DNA from: Sweltsa coloradensis
Taxonomy: Eukaryota; Arthropoda; Insecta; Plecoptera; Chloroperlidae
Direction: 5' to 3'
Length of the DNA stretch: 64,000 bases
Assembly: GCA_024449915.1 (NCBI GenBank)
Contig: JAMZAV010005049.1
Coordinates: 145,068 to 209,067, forward strand
In this document: piece by piece, positions 32,771 through 44,259 of the stretch
Numbering within the stretch: position 1 is the first letter of the stretch
Layout: the number at the start of each line of letters is the position of its first letter
Program-made: the position numbers and the translations under genes
The notes under the pieces: model-generated
The model's input: the letters and a program-made list of their open reading frames with translations, nothing else
What the model was told of the DNA's origin: nothing
The model's database searches: none

Positions 32771-33016
32771 ATGACCGAAGGCGGGTCGGACAACACCTCA
32801 ACTGTCCTCGGCGACGAGGAGAAAAGAAATGCCCTCTTGACAGAAGAAGGAGGGACTGTACCACAAACAGATACTACACGCCCGCCATCTAGTGCGGATT
32901 CAGGCATCGATCGCCTGACCACAGTCGAAAATATTTTGTTTACACCTCTGCAAGAAGGGGGGAAAAAGGGTGTCATGCAAGACGAGTTCATGGCGGACTT
33001 CGCAGCAGCAATGTAG
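32771..33016 (+). CDS. Short leader/gag-like ORF of the LTR element (81 codons)
   Basis: ATG-initiated, preceded by a long purine-rich stretch (AGAAAAGAAAAAGAAG-like). The peptide is acidic and threonine/serine-rich at first (MTEGGSDNTSTVLGDEEKRN) and ends DEFMADFAAAM. It has no zinc knuckle or capsid domain. It may be the N-terminal stub of a deleted gag, kept because it overlaps RNA signals. No similarity to the gypsy gag at 21342 was seen. Confidence 0.5.
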   Translation: MTEGGSDNTSTVLGDEEKRNALLTEEGGTVPQTDTTRPPSSADSGIDRLTTVENILFTPLQEGGKKGVMQDEFMADFAAAM

Positions 33017-33119
33017 GCTGAGACACTTAAAACCTAAGGTCGGCCGTATCTTTTATTTTGTTTGTTTTTTGTTTTGTTGAAATCTGGTGTCTTGTGTTTA
33101 GATATTTTGGAGGGGACTT

Positions 33120-33410
33120 GTGTTTTTTTTATGTGAGGAAGTAAGCAGAGAAATGCTGGGGGGGTATATTTTTCAACAAAGGACATAAGCAGCTTAATGC
33201 TGTGGGGGGGTATATTTTTTCACTTAAGGACATTAAATAGAGTAGTGCGGAATTTTTCTCCTTTTGTTTACCTGTGTGTCTTGTATTTGTATTTGCATTT
33301 ATGTATCTTTGTATTACCGCAAGAAGTGTGCAGACTCTTTATCCTTTGTTTAAAATATGTATTTGTATTTGCATTTATGTATCTTTGTATTACCGCAAGA
33401 AGTGTGCGGA
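33120..33410 (+). repeat. Short direct repeats before the 3' LTR
   Basis: A motif ending GCTGGGGGGGTATATTTTT occurs at about 33150-33172 and again at 33197-33220, with a weaker third form near 33222-33250. A second repeat, beginning GTATTTGTATTTGCATTTAT, occurs at about 33281-33330 and 33359-33408, offset about 78 bp. Confidence 0.75.
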
Positions 33411-33524
33411 AAATTTTTTTTTTTAACTTTTTTTTGTATTTGCATTGTATTTGTGTATCTTATATCATGGCATTTAAATCTTAGGATAATACAACCTTGT
33501 TGTATCATCCTAAAGATTTTTTTT

Positions 33525-33533
33525 GGGAGGGGG
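33525..33533 (+). other. Polypurine tract
   Basis: GGGAGGGGG, flanked by T-runs, ends 4 bp before the 3' LTR. This is the expected place for plus-strand priming. Confidence 0.7.
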
Positions 33534-33537
33534 TTTT

Positions 33538-35394
33538 TGTAACGACATGGACATGTCGTCACTGTTTAAATTGTTCAAAAAGGCGCGAGCGCAAACCCCC
33601 CCAAAGAACGAAAAGTTCAGACGGCGGTGGTGACTTCCGGACAATGTCAATCCGCGCTCGTTTCCAGTGTGACTGTCAAAACTGTTACATCGCCCCCGCT
33701 CCCAAAAAAACTTCTTGTTTGTCGTATTATTTGTGTTATTTGATTCCCACATGGGGGTAAGAGCACTGTTTATCTGTATGTGTTATTGCATGTCAGTGTT
33801 CGTAAGTAACATCTGATCAGACTGAACTAGTGTAATACAAAAAGCAATCATGCAAACCGGCTAGGCCTACGTCGGCCTTTGTTTACATCCCGCAAATGGT
33901 GCAGGAGCAAGTGGAGATGTTCAATGCATACCACACTAAAGCCATCAATTTGATCAGGTACATTATATTTATTTTTCTTATGCATGTATGTGAAAACAAA
34001 ATCATGTCGCTATGTAAAACTTACGAACACTTGTGCATGATTTCATTGTTTTGTTTTGTAAAAACCCTGTCAGCTATTTTTCTATGTAAGGTTGGCAATA
34101 ACCCCTTTGAGACTTTTGGCATGCCCAAGTTGTCACTCCTGTCACGAACTAGTACCAAGCGCACTTGCGCTGCCTAGCGGAAGAATCTGTAATAGCAGAC
34201 GACTGCGCCGCGCATAGAGCTTCACTACCCACACCCTCAGAGTCGACCCTATATTAGCTGGGGTAGGATGGTTTGGATCTTTAGTTCAGTGAAGAAGTCC
34301 GCCAGCGCAAGGTTCTGTTCCCGTTTTCAAGGAATCTCCGAGCCAGCAGGTTCAGGGTAAAATATGGGCTTCTCCGCGGGCTCCGGGGCCCTTTGGGTGC
34401 CGTGGCCTGCACCTAACCCCTTGACTGGTCCGCGGCAATGCCCGTATGCAAATCAGAGGGCCAACATTAGGGAACTTTGCCTCTCGCGTGGGGGTTTTAA
34501 GACCGAATAATTTCGTTTATGCCGAATTTAGCTATGATTTCTGTTCTGAAAAAATCGACTAAGTCCTTACTTTCGGTCAATTTTATTTTGCGATCCGGGG
34601 TACTTAGAATTTTTATCAAAGCCAATTTACAATCATATCAAAAATTTGTTTTAATTCTGTTTGTTTTATTATTTCCAATTTTTCACTGTTCCTATGGAGA
34701 ACTAAGACTTGTATTTTTTTTGCTCTACCTCGTGTGGTTTTTTTTGGGCCTAGTCCCACATATGTATCTTTATAAAAATAATTACTTTTTTTTGATAATC
34801 TCATTAAAGATTCCATTTCGAACCCAAGACCTTTGGGTAGCAGCAGTTATCATGTTGTAAATCCATGCTGCTTTGCATTGAAAAAGTTAAATCATTTTTC
34901 TTAAAAGTATTTCTAGTTTTCTACTAGTTCGTCCACTTGTTCAAGGTAAGGGAAAAATTACACACACTAGACAATTTTCACATACACAAACCTTCACATA
35001 CAAAAACACACATTACACACAAGGGTGGTGGTACAACAGCGGCCACGGGTCGCGCAGGGGGTATCATTTCCCCAAACAGGGGGACACAAGGGTAGTGGTA
35101 CAACAGCCGACCCACGGGTCGCCGCAGGAGTATCATTTCCCGAGACAGGGGTACACAAGGGTGGTGGTACAACAGCCGACCTACGGGTCGCCGCAGGAGT
35201 ACCACTGCTCGAAAACACAGGGTCATTTCTTTCACACCCCACGACACATACACAATACTTTCACTCTACACCATAACGAACCGAACTGGGATTAGATTCT
35301 TGTGGTGGTTTCCTCCCGATGATCCTCGTTGCTATTTTCCAAGTAAATATCTCGCCTAGACACGTGCCAGGGGTCAGGGACGGGGTTCGCTACA
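33538..35394 (+). repeat. 3' LTR (1857 bp)
   Basis: Aligns along its whole length to 30277-32076. Most differences are one- or two-base length changes in homopolymers, plus one additional minisatellite unit (35018-35222, units at 35018, 35085 and 35154). The MVQEQVE frame starts at 33896 and stays open longer than in the 5' copy. Confidence 0.93.
35018..35222 (+). repeat. LTR-internal minisatellite, three units
   Basis: Units of 67-69 bp starting CACAAGGG at 35018, 35085 and 35154. Same unit as 31763-31905. Confidence 0.92.
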
Positions 35395-35398
35395 CATT

Positions 35399-35658
35399 GA
35401 CAGCTGCTTAGCTCAAGATTGGCGCGTGTTTATTGTTTATGCATTACAAGTTTGCTTCTGATTCTGACTTTTTCAGCTACATGCATAATATCTGGTAAGT
35501 TAATCCATATTATCAATTATTGTTTTATATTATGACAAATTGTAATTATTTGCGTGTAACTGGCCCTAGCCAAGATCCGCTTGCCCTGGATAATTTTAGT
35601 TTTGTGTTGACATTTTAGAGATAGCCAAGGACTCTAAGATACAGTAGGCCTACCTACT
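35399..35658. other. Sequence upstream of the second DDE gene
   Basis: Contains a TTTTTCAG/CTACATGC acceptor-like site near 35477 and a CTGGTAAGTT donor-like site near 35495, which could bound a tiny 5' exon. No coding similarity. Confidence 0.3.
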
Positions 35659-38556
35659 ATGGACTACCATGATTTGGAGGATGGAAATCATTCTGACAAT
35701 ATGTACAGTGATGACGAGATAATGGACCTAGCTGGAGTAAGAGATACTAGGCCCAGGCCTATATCTACAATGAAAAGTAAGTAGGCATGTCGTAGACACT
35801 AGGATGAAATTTAGGCCTACCCTAGGCCATAGGCCTAGCTAGGCTTTCATTAGGAGGGCCAGACCCTTAGCTTTATGTTGTTAATTATACAATCTTAATA
35901 TTTGATTATCTTCTTAGGGCGCAATTGTGCACATCAGAGCAACCAGGCCTACAAGAAGAGTCTATGCCTTCCACTACTAGGGCCCCTTTACCTAATAATA
36001 ATGATTGGGCTGAAGTTATTGAAAATGCCACCTTTATTATCCTAGAAAAAGATGAAGGTGGAAAACTCCCTGAAAAAACACCAGGTAATTGACACACACA
36101 TCAAATAAGTATAGGCCATAGGCTAGTATTACTTAGGCCATTACGGAGGCCCTACTGGATTGGCCTGGCAAGCTTGAGATCCGGGTTCAATCTCCAGCCC
36201 AGTTTGATGGATAATTTCTAGATAGATTGATTTCTAGATTGTAGGCCTATTTAACCTTTATAGGCCTAAATGTTTATCTGGCCTTCGCCTTAAGCTTATG
36301 ACAAGTTACTCCAATGCCCAGCACAAATCTGAACTTAGACCTAGTTCAATGCATTTTTAAGAAGTCAGTGTATTGTTTTTGGCCTACCACATCATGCTAG
36401 ATAATATTATGTAAACATAATACTCAGATAGGCTGAATATTTTTGTTAGGGTTAAAGGTTACTCCAGTAGGCTAATCCTAAACTTGATTTTGTTTTAGAC
36501 GAAACTCTTTCCATCGCTCCGTACCAAAATAGTATACCAGAGAATGAAGGTATTATTTTGCACATTGAGGTGGAGCCTGATGAAAATGTTGTGGATAATC
36601 CCGATGACATTGGAGATAGGCCTAACCCGGAAAATGTTAGTGGTGACACCAATGAAATTGTTGGAGATGACCCCGATAAAATGTTGGAGAAGATCCCGAT
36701 AAAAATTTTAAACGGACCAAGCCATGAAAAGTTGGAGGAGAAGAAGCGATGAAAATGTAAGCCCTGATGAAATTTTTGATGATCCTGTTCCGGGAAAAAA
36801 ATTTTTGGATGATCCTGATGAAAATGTTGCGAACCAAGTAAGAAACGAAAAAGAAAGGCGGCCCAAAAGAGGATGGAAAAAAAAAAAAAAAAAAACAGCG
36901 AATGCTGGCGTGGCTTTTTTGGGGTTTAAAAGCAAGTTGAGGGAGAGTTTAACAGGATGCTCAGAGATCAGCCAGAGTAATTGGCCCAAGATTACAGTAC
37001 TTTTTTGTATAAAATAAAAATTGCGATTTTGTAACAGACTCAGAAGATTTAAAAAAGAGATTTTTAAAAACAAATTTTTGGAGGGAAATGAACGGGGACC
37101 AACGTAAGATATTTTTTTTGCTGACACGTTGATTCCGAGCGACGGGTAAGTTAACTACAGAATTTTTCCAGGAGAGTCGCGACGTAAGGGTTCGTACTTT
37201 TACTCTTTCATGAGGGTGCTAATAAAATAGATGGGTAAATGATGTTCATGAACACTCTATCACTAGGGCAGTGGGCTATCCTAACTGGGCTCAAACAAGA
37301 TTCAATGTTCCCTCGCGAAGTTTTTAATAAGCATCGGTTGCAAGAGCGGGACAGCAGCAAGGGATCAATAATGTAAAAAGGGTTTTCCAAGGCTTTCTGA
37401 ATCCCCGCTACACTACCATCCCCCCATTTTAGAAGGGGGATGTGGAAAAATTGTATTTTGGGAAAAGGTATGTTTCGGAACCACCAAGCATTTAGAGTGA
37501 ATACGGGGGGCAAAGTGAGGCTGCAAACCAAAACCCCCTTGACCGAACCACGTCAGAGAAATGGGTTTGAGATAGAAAACCGAGATATTTTTCCCCAAAA
37601 AGGATCAGGCGGGCACGGCTGTCAGCCCAAGCTGGCAATTTTGGGGGCATAGAATATGAAGCACATATTCGCCGTAAAAAAGAAGCCAGGGAAGAGAAAG
37701 ATGAGGATAAAACCACCGCAATTAATAAAAAAGTGCCATTTTTTGACCATGGGCTACAAACTGTGAAATTATCTCCTTTCATGCGCCAGCGCACTAATTA
37801 TAAAACCAAAATTTGGTCCATAAAATTTCCCCCTTTTTTGTTTGGCCACCAAACAATACAAACTTTTTGGGGGAATGAGGGCCCAAAGTGACCCGGGTTT
37901 CAAGCGCATTTGCCGCTGTGTAATAGATTTTATTACGGAAAAAATTCAAGACGGTTTGCCCCCATATTTATAGTGAGGGGGGTACTTCCCAAAACCCCAA
38001 AGCAATCATGGCAAATTGCGCTTTTTAATTCTCTATCGAAAACCCGGTGTAATTACACAAAGTATCTGGAAAAAAGGGCACATCAAATGGAGTTTGGGGC
38101 TCTGGCATGCAAGCATAGAAAGAAAAAATAAAAAACCGGGAATTATTTTTCCCAAATGATACGTAGCAGTTAGCAAAGAAGCTAGGCGCGTAAAGGGGGA
38201 CGTGGGCCTACGAAACAAAATACCTCTCGCATGAATTTTTTTTCAGATTATTCCCAAAAGAATTCAATGTATTTTGATTCCATACGACCCGGGAGAGTAG
38301 CAAGAGATCCCGTAGTGACCGATATCCTGTCATACGCTATAGCCCTAATGGCATTATAGACGTTAAACTAACTATGCATGGTGAGTGGGTGGAACTTCCG
38401 CGAAGACCGAAGGTGCTTCGAAACATTGCCGCTTTTCCACGTTTGTATCGGGAGCAACCAAAAATCCCAGAACGCAAATGGGAACATTTGCAGCAACTTA
38501 AAAGTGTATTGCCAGCTTATTGCCATGCCTTCTACGACAATCTCCCTAAAGTGTAA
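35659..38556 (+). pseudogene. DDE transposase-like protein (DUF7869-like family), copy 2
   Basis: The ATG at 35659 opens an acidic exon (MDYHDLEDGNHSDNMYSDDE) ending at a GTAAGT donor after 35776. Exons follow at 35918-36084 and from about 36500, with a degenerate acidic D-N-P-D-D repeat. Then come RNEKERRPKRG, an EYEAHIRRKKEAREEKDEDK segment, PFFDHGLQTVKLSPFM (compare TFDYMQNLPLP in copy 1), KYLEKRAHQMEF, RDPVVTDI, and the end piece GEWVELPRRPKVLRN...WEHLQQLKSVLPAYCHAFYD, with its stop at 38556. The blocks follow family order, so the gene is probably full length. Between about 36690 and 38330 the frame jumps often, coinciding with noisy sequence, so the breaks may not be real. The exon 1 to exon 2 join is out of frame as I place it. 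Confidence 0.65.
36690..38330. other. Low-quality sequence tract 1
   Basis: Runs of four to eight identical bases and single-base indels become frequent, while the coding similarity of the DDE gene continues through it in changing frames. Clean exons lie on both sides within the same gene. Confidence 0.7.
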
Positions 38557-40227
38557 TGTAACCTAAACTTAAAACATTGCTTTTAAGTTGCTGCAAATGT
38601 TCCTATTTGTATAGTCACATTTAAAACTTGTTTTAATTAGGTTTGTAATTAGTTAATTTTGTACATAATTAAATTGGCCGTACAAGTAGCCCATGTGTGA
38701 GATAGATAGGAAAACCTATTCAAAACTTCAAAGTCTACTCACTTTTTTGAAATGTTTTTCATTAATCTTCATTATAGTAATAATTATTTGGTACGTTGTT
38801 TTACTACTTTATTGACTTGTTCAATTATGGTTTGTCGACTTTCAAAGATCGAAATTGTTTTTAATAATTAATGAGGTACAATAAATTAATAATTTTAATT
38901 GACTAACGTTAATGGTTTACAATTGTAGTTAAATTGATTATAGGCCCTTCCAGTTGCTCTGTATGAGATTTAGTTTATACCTATTCGAAGCCTACTCACT
39001 TAATTAAGAAAATGTTTTTATTACTCTTCATTAATAATTAATTAGTATTTTGTTTAAAACTTATTTTTTAATGTTAACAATTATATTTGGTAGGCTATGT
39101 CCTGAAATAAAATGTTTCACAACATTAAATTATCATAATAATGTGGTTTATTGTAGATCCATAACCTTGTATCAGTTCCTTTATTAAATCCATAACCATG
39201 TATCTTCCATATTAATATGAAAGTAAGTGAAAATGTTAATTTTAATTATTGTATCAGTAAATTTACATTTTTAATGTTGAATAGAATTGGAATTTTTATT
39301 TTTCAACAAATATTCATTTTATTGGAGGGTTTAAAGGCTCTCCTACACAATTGCATTTTTGAAAGGTTCTGGTTCTTCACCCTCGATATGCCATTCTGAA
39401 GAGCTTTACCAAGTGTGCAAATATGCAGACATTATCCTAGAGATAATTGAATCCGAAAGCATCCTATGTATGAAAATATTGTAAAGAAATCTGTAACATA
39501 AATGTTTTCGTCGGAGTGCGTATAACAATACCCAATGGTATAACACTGAAATGGCCACAGCACTTGCAATTAGGGTCAATGGTCGCTTCGCAGTAGGTAA
39601 ACAAAAGGTTGACGCGCGGTTTGACAGGCTAGGATGTGTATAGCTTTACTTCATTTCGATCTAAAGATTGTGGGGTGTTCAAACTGTTTCGAATGTCAGT
39701 GTAGTATGTCACCTGATACCGAAAAGGTATACTTCTAGGCATGTGCTTAGACCATTTGATTTACGCAAAACTTGTGTTTTATTTTGTTGCGTGCGCTAAG
39801 TGTTAAAATATTGGCATTTTATGTATGACATTATTATCTAATTTACCTACAAGGTAGTAAAGTTGTGTTTGTCTGCTTGAAGTATTCTTTGACCGATTTT
39901 TCTTCATAATCTTACTTTCCGAGTGTTGGTTATTATGTGAACTAAGTAAAGTTACCATGGAGAACAGTACCCGCGTGTTAATTCATAGTGAGAACAGTAA
40001 CTGCGTGTGTTTATAAATTTTAAGACAAAGGTGTTCGTGTTTATTTCTTGGTGTTTATTATTGCCATCCTTTCCTAGACGGCGACACTCTGTAAATTAGT
40101 GTTTATATTTTAGCCGCGGGTCCACAGTTTTGAGTGCGTTCCGTTGTGTGTACGTATATAATATTAATAACAGTAATAAGGGTCCCTTTGCTCACTTGTC
40201 ATTTACGTTTTAATTATTGTTTTCATT
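38557..40227. other. AT-rich intergenic region
   Basis: No gene seen. Two diverged segments around 38700-38790 and 38960-39050 share CCTATTC, AAGCCTACTCACTT-like and TTTTTATTACTCTTCATTA-like words, suggesting an old duplication of about 260 bp. They may be the 3' end of the DDE element. Confidence 0.4.
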
Positions 40228-40726
40228 ATGGCAGCTTTTACAACATGCATGTACGAACCTGAATATACAGTTGAAGAGATATTAGAAAATAGACGTCGAC
40301 GTGAGGAGAAAGGCTAAAACTTATTCAAATGGCGGAAAGAACGAAATCATTATTTTGGTGCAAGTGCGGCGAGTGCAAATCTATGCCGAGTAATGTAGTG
40401 TTTGCTGTTCAGAAAACGATGCCGTAGTGCCTTTAATCAACGAAGGAGATTACGGCTGCATAGTTAACCACCCGACTTTTCAACATCATATAATATCAAG
40501 TGCCGGACTTTATTATCTTAGACAAAATTTGATTTAAACCACTTCCAATCAATTTAAGAAACGAGAATTGAGCAAGGCAATTACTAATAAAGGATGGCGT
40601 TATCTTGCATATAGACAGTTTGTATATTTGATAAACAATTGGACTTATCTAGGCAAGGGAAAACGGGTCGTAATTCTTGCGTGCACAATAAAGAAAATTC
40701 AGAAGACTTTTCCTGAGGAATTTTGA
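40228..40726 (+). pseudogene. P2X7 C-terminal-domain-like protein, broken
   Basis: The ATG at 40228 starts EPEYTVEEILENRRRREEK. After a small shift the frame continues LFWCKCGECKSMPSN, and after another shift CCSENDAVVPLINEGDYGC and HPTFQHHIISSAGLYYLRQN. A TAA then interrupts, and the same frame resumes with WRYLAYRQFVYLINNWTYLG, KGKRVVILACTIKKI and a stop at 40724. W-C-x-C-x-x-C, C-C and the Y-R-Q-F..W...G-x-x-R-x-V-I-x-x-C blocks are the zinc-binding cytoplasmic domain of the P2X7 receptor, which invertebrates carry as many stand-alone copies. It is intronless. Two frameshifts and one stop mean it is dead. Confidence 0.8.
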
Positions 40727-41020
40727 GTGTATGTAGCATTCCTCCCATTTGCAGGAGCAGCAAATGCAGCCATGATAAATCCACATAATTGTCATAATGA
40801 AGGTAATCATGACTGATTGTGTTATCTCATTGCTATTGCATATTTGAAAGCCCAATTAAATTTATGTGCACTTTTTGAGAGAATAACGCGTGTTCATGTA
40901 ATATTATTATGATCATCTTTGTTGTGCGATTGAGAATAATAATTTTAATGTGTTTTGCTGTTTTGACTAACGAGCCAACAACGAAATAAAATCCAGATTG
41001 GATTGGATATTGGATATTGC

Positions 41021-41348
41021 TTTACGTCTCATATTTATGCAACTTGGCTAATCGAGACGAAGGGAGGGACGTAAGGGATGACGCGGGGGGACAAGGGGTG
41101 GACAGGCCTGTGCTGGTCGGAACCAGCCACAAGCATATGGGGAGGGCAGGGGTTCCCCCACGTCGTGGTCGTCTCCGTCTGTGTCATCATCCGTCCGTGT
41201 TGTCTTTGTCGTCGCCGTCGGGGAGGTAGTCAAAGGGAAGGGGTTCCCCGACGACGACCCAGAGCTCGCCATTAGTTTCAGGGAGTGAAACTCCCCTATT
41301 CACGGGCCAAACCGCGAGAAGGTGTCGAGTTGGAATTTGAAGGCCCAA
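41021..41348 (+). repeat. 330-bp repeat family B, full copy
   Basis: Starts TTTACGTCTCATATTTATGC and ends GAATTTGAAGGCCCAA. Almost identical to 61378-61706, including the upstream ATTGGATTGGATATT. No terminal inverted repeats, open frame or tRNA-like head were recognised. GC-rich in the middle (GTCGTCGCCGTCGGGGAGG). Confidence 0.9.
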
Positions 41349-42206
41349 ATAATCCAGAATTTTGTCGAACAGGTTCCATGGCTTTGTACGGGAGACTCAC
41401 AGCCGTTGAGTCCCCGCAAGAAGAGGCAACATAACAAGTACCTAAGAGTCTGATGTTTTATGAAAAGTTGCATCGCGAGTGCCACGGGGCTGCTACCTTC
41501 ATAAGACGCTCGCGCGTGATTTCTCAACAAAAGCACGCATTAGTATATCACGCACATACACGCATATTTGAAACGAATCATAATAATTATTGTGTTATTT
41601 TTGCATGCCTACTGCTACATGTGGGTGTCAAAATATTTTCACATTTGGTCAATTTTACTGGTTTTCAAGGTCTCTGAAAGAACGATATATTTGTCGTTTC
41701 TAGCGTGTTTTTTTTTAATAATTCAAAACTATGTTTTATTTTCTACAAGGTTTACTTTAGCAACATGCTTGTAGAGAGAAGACCACTGAACTTGATGAAG
41801 CTTTTGGTTTTTGTCTAAACACTATATCTTCTTCTACAGATAGAGAGTTCTTTACAGCGCTGACCAGTAATCTGAGGTCAAGGAAAAGACTCGACTGTGC
41901 GCAATCTTTACGTCACGATTTTTGGATGCGCGCGCACCCACCTATATTATTGTTATTCAATCACGTGTAATTAACTACTGCTTCAAGTTAGCGACTTCTG
42001 GTTTTCGCCATTATTTAGTCATTAAAACAAATTAGGTTCTTTACATTAACGGGAAATCCCAGGGTTGTCATGTCCTTTAAATTTAATATATATATATTTT
42101 TTGTGGCTACTATCAAAGTAAGGGTGCAAAATGGTGCATGTTGAGTACAATGATAAAATAAGTGTGAATATTATGTTTTAAAATTGTACTATGCACTTCT
42201 TCCCAG
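41349..42206. other. Intergenic spacer
   Basis: No gene seen. A TATATATATATTT tract lies at about 42087-42100. The last bases form a TTCTTCCCAG acceptor for the next gene. Confidence 0.4.
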
Positions 42207-43170
42207 ATGGACAATGTACTTTCGTTTGTTAAATCGAATTGTCAGTGAGGTGGATATTAGTCTACTTGAACCGGTATTGGCGGGCCAGGGGGTCACAAAC
42301 ATAAATGATTTGGAAGATGTTGACTTTGAACATGACGTGACCCTGGCCTGCTAACAAAAGTCCAGGCAAGACGCCTGAATAGGCTAGTTAAAAGTCATTT
42401 AACGTCCTCAACCTCCACCTCTGCCTCGACTCCGACACCTACTATTGATCAGCAGACTTCAGCAATCCCCATAACATCACTAGGCCTATCTACGCAATCT
42501 AACCTACGAAATTTTAAAATCCCTGACGGAAAGTTCAATTCAATGATACAAAGAAAATTGAAAAAGACCACAAAGCCAACCTGTTGTGAAATAAAGTCAA
42601 TGATTCACATTATTGCTGGCGAGTTATGGTGGATAAGCCGGTATCCCGGCAAAGCAGTGACAATGCGAGTCGCTGAAGAATTGATGAAAAGTCACCCCGA
42701 AACCCTCCTTGATCTTGACGACGATAAACTCCTTTTGGGAAAACTTTGTTATGCTGCAAAAAACTTCGAATCAGAAAAAAAAACTTTAAAGCCCCGTCCA
42801 ACCAGGGGCAATGGGGAGGGCAGAAATAAACCCTGTGAACCTCAAAGTACTCTAAAGCGGAAAGGCTCTTGCCAAAAAACATGTGGGTTGCGTGACTTCC
42901 CCCACTTGGGGCCCCGGTGAAACAAAGATTCCTTCAACAATAAACTGTGGTTTAAAAAAGGAAACTTAAAAAAGGTAGAAAAAGAGCGGAAACCACGATG
43001 ATTGTTAAAAAACATGGAGGCAACTTACATTTTCCCAGCGTGACTCGTTCCCCCAAAAGGGAAAAAAGAAACATTTATTTGGTCGGAATTTGTTTATTGT
43101 TTGGGGGAAAAATTTCCTTTCTCTAAATATTTTTTTAAAAGCCTATTCAAATATACTGCATCAATTAAAA
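42207..43170 (+). CDS. SAMD3-like protein, partial or frame-damaged
   Basis: After the acceptor, MDNVLSFVKSN and (shifted) VDISLLEPVLAGQGVTNIND with FEHDVTLA form a SAM-like helical N-terminus. A serine/threonine/proline linker follows. Next are FNSMIQRKLKKTTKP, IAGELWWISRYPGKAVTMRV and LLGKLCYAAKNFESEKK. In the noisy part (after about 42770) come a DSFNNKLWFKKGNLKKVEKE segment, MEATYIF and KKHLFGRNLFIVW. These match, in order, the family annotated as sterile alpha motif domain-containing protein 3-like, a multi-copy animal family of unclear role. The noise prevents deciding whether the gene is intact, and no 3' end is visible. Confidence 0.55.
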
Positions 43171-43291
43171 AACATGGTTAGGTAGTCCCTTCAGGATTCA
43201 ATTCCTGGTTTTTCGTTACGTCGAGAAGCAAAGAAACTCTTGCCACGTCATCGGGTTCTCGGGTGTATCATATAAAAGATTGCAGTGGAAC

Positions 43292-43500
43292 TCATCGTGA
43301 CGGAACTTATTTCACAAATCACTTTTTCAGGACTTTTACATTTTTTTGGACCAACTGAACATGGTCACTACACTTCAAAAGCAATCTTTTTAAATAGGAC
43401 AATGACCTACAAAATAGTTTATCTGTTTCCCCGAATTGTGTGAACAAAAAAAAATATTTTATATTTTTTGTGTTAACTTTCGTGATCCATGGTTAATTTT
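43292..43500. repeat. Interspersed repeat, family A, copy 3
   Basis: Shares TCATCGTGAC, TTTTTCAGGA, GGACCAACTG, a CACTTCAAAAGCAAT-like word and a GTGTTAACTTTC-like word with 1-245 in the same order. Confidence 0.5.
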
Positions 43501-44259
43501 TAAGTATCTTTACGGTAAAAAAATCACGCACAGTTTAAGAAAAAACTTTTAACCCCAAGTTTTCATTCATTGTTATTATTATGTAAGTACTTTAGATGAA
43601 ATTAAAAAGTGACTACACCGGGGTGTCGCACTTTTTTATTTCTATTAAAGTATTTACAAAAACGCGTCATACGCCACTAAAAACCCAAAGGTAAAACATC
43701 ATATAATATAGAGAGAGAAAGAAAATCGAGGTTTTCGGGGAGGCCACTTTAAAAAATTTTAAATTACCTTCGGACCACGAATTTTTTTTAAATCCTCCTA
43801 CGTACTCCTCCTCTGTAAGTCTACGACCCGTAACAAAAATCAGACTACCAATGGCAAAAAAACCAAAACCGGTTACCTTCCACAAGTCAAGGCCAAGGGG
43901 AAAAGGGCAAAAAGAAAAACCCCAAAATTTTGGGGGCAGCAGACACCACCAAATAAATAAAAACAGTTTTTAAAACCCCACATTTTAAAATTTCCTGTTA
44001 GTTCTTTTTTGGCGCCTGGGTTTATTAGTTTTTTTTAGAATTTTGTGTTTTGCTTCCCCGGGTTTTTTGTAAGGGGGGGGACGGGGTTTTTTCGCCCGAC
44101 AAGATTGGGAAATCCGCGAAACTTTCGGAAAAAAACAAACGGGAACCGAAAAAAATAAAAAAATTAAAGAGGAACAAAATTTAAATTTGGACGGTTTTAG
44201 GGCCGGGGGAGAGAGAGGGTTCGGGGGCGGGATTTGCCCTTTTTTGAGTTGAGGCTCTA
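43501..44259. other. Noisy spacer
   Basis: No gene recognised. Lies inside the low-quality tract. Confidence 0.3.

Larger units (their letters stand above)
30277..35394 (+). mobile_element. Complete non-autonomous LTR retrotransposon
   Basis: Two long direct repeats (30277-32076 and 33538-35394) start TGTAACGACATGG and end GGTTCGCTACA. The tetramer CATT flanks the whole at 30273-30276 and 35395-35398, a 4-bp target duplication. The 1461-bp interior has a tRNA-Pro-like primer site, a structured leader, one short ORF and a polypurine tract, but no protease, reverse transcriptase or integrase. It must depend on enzymes from another element. LTRs are longer than the interior, as in large non-autonomous derivatives. 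The autonomous partner was not identified in the window. Confidence 0.93.

Noticed and set aside
32557..32991. Minus-strand 144-codon frame
   Set aside because: It is the shadow of the purine-rich leader and the ATG-initiated ORF at 32771 on the plus strand. Its phenylalanine/serine-rich content is just the complement of A/G-rich DNA.
41021..41348. Repeat family B as a MITE
   Set aside because: No terminal inverted repeats or consistent target duplications were found at the copy ends.
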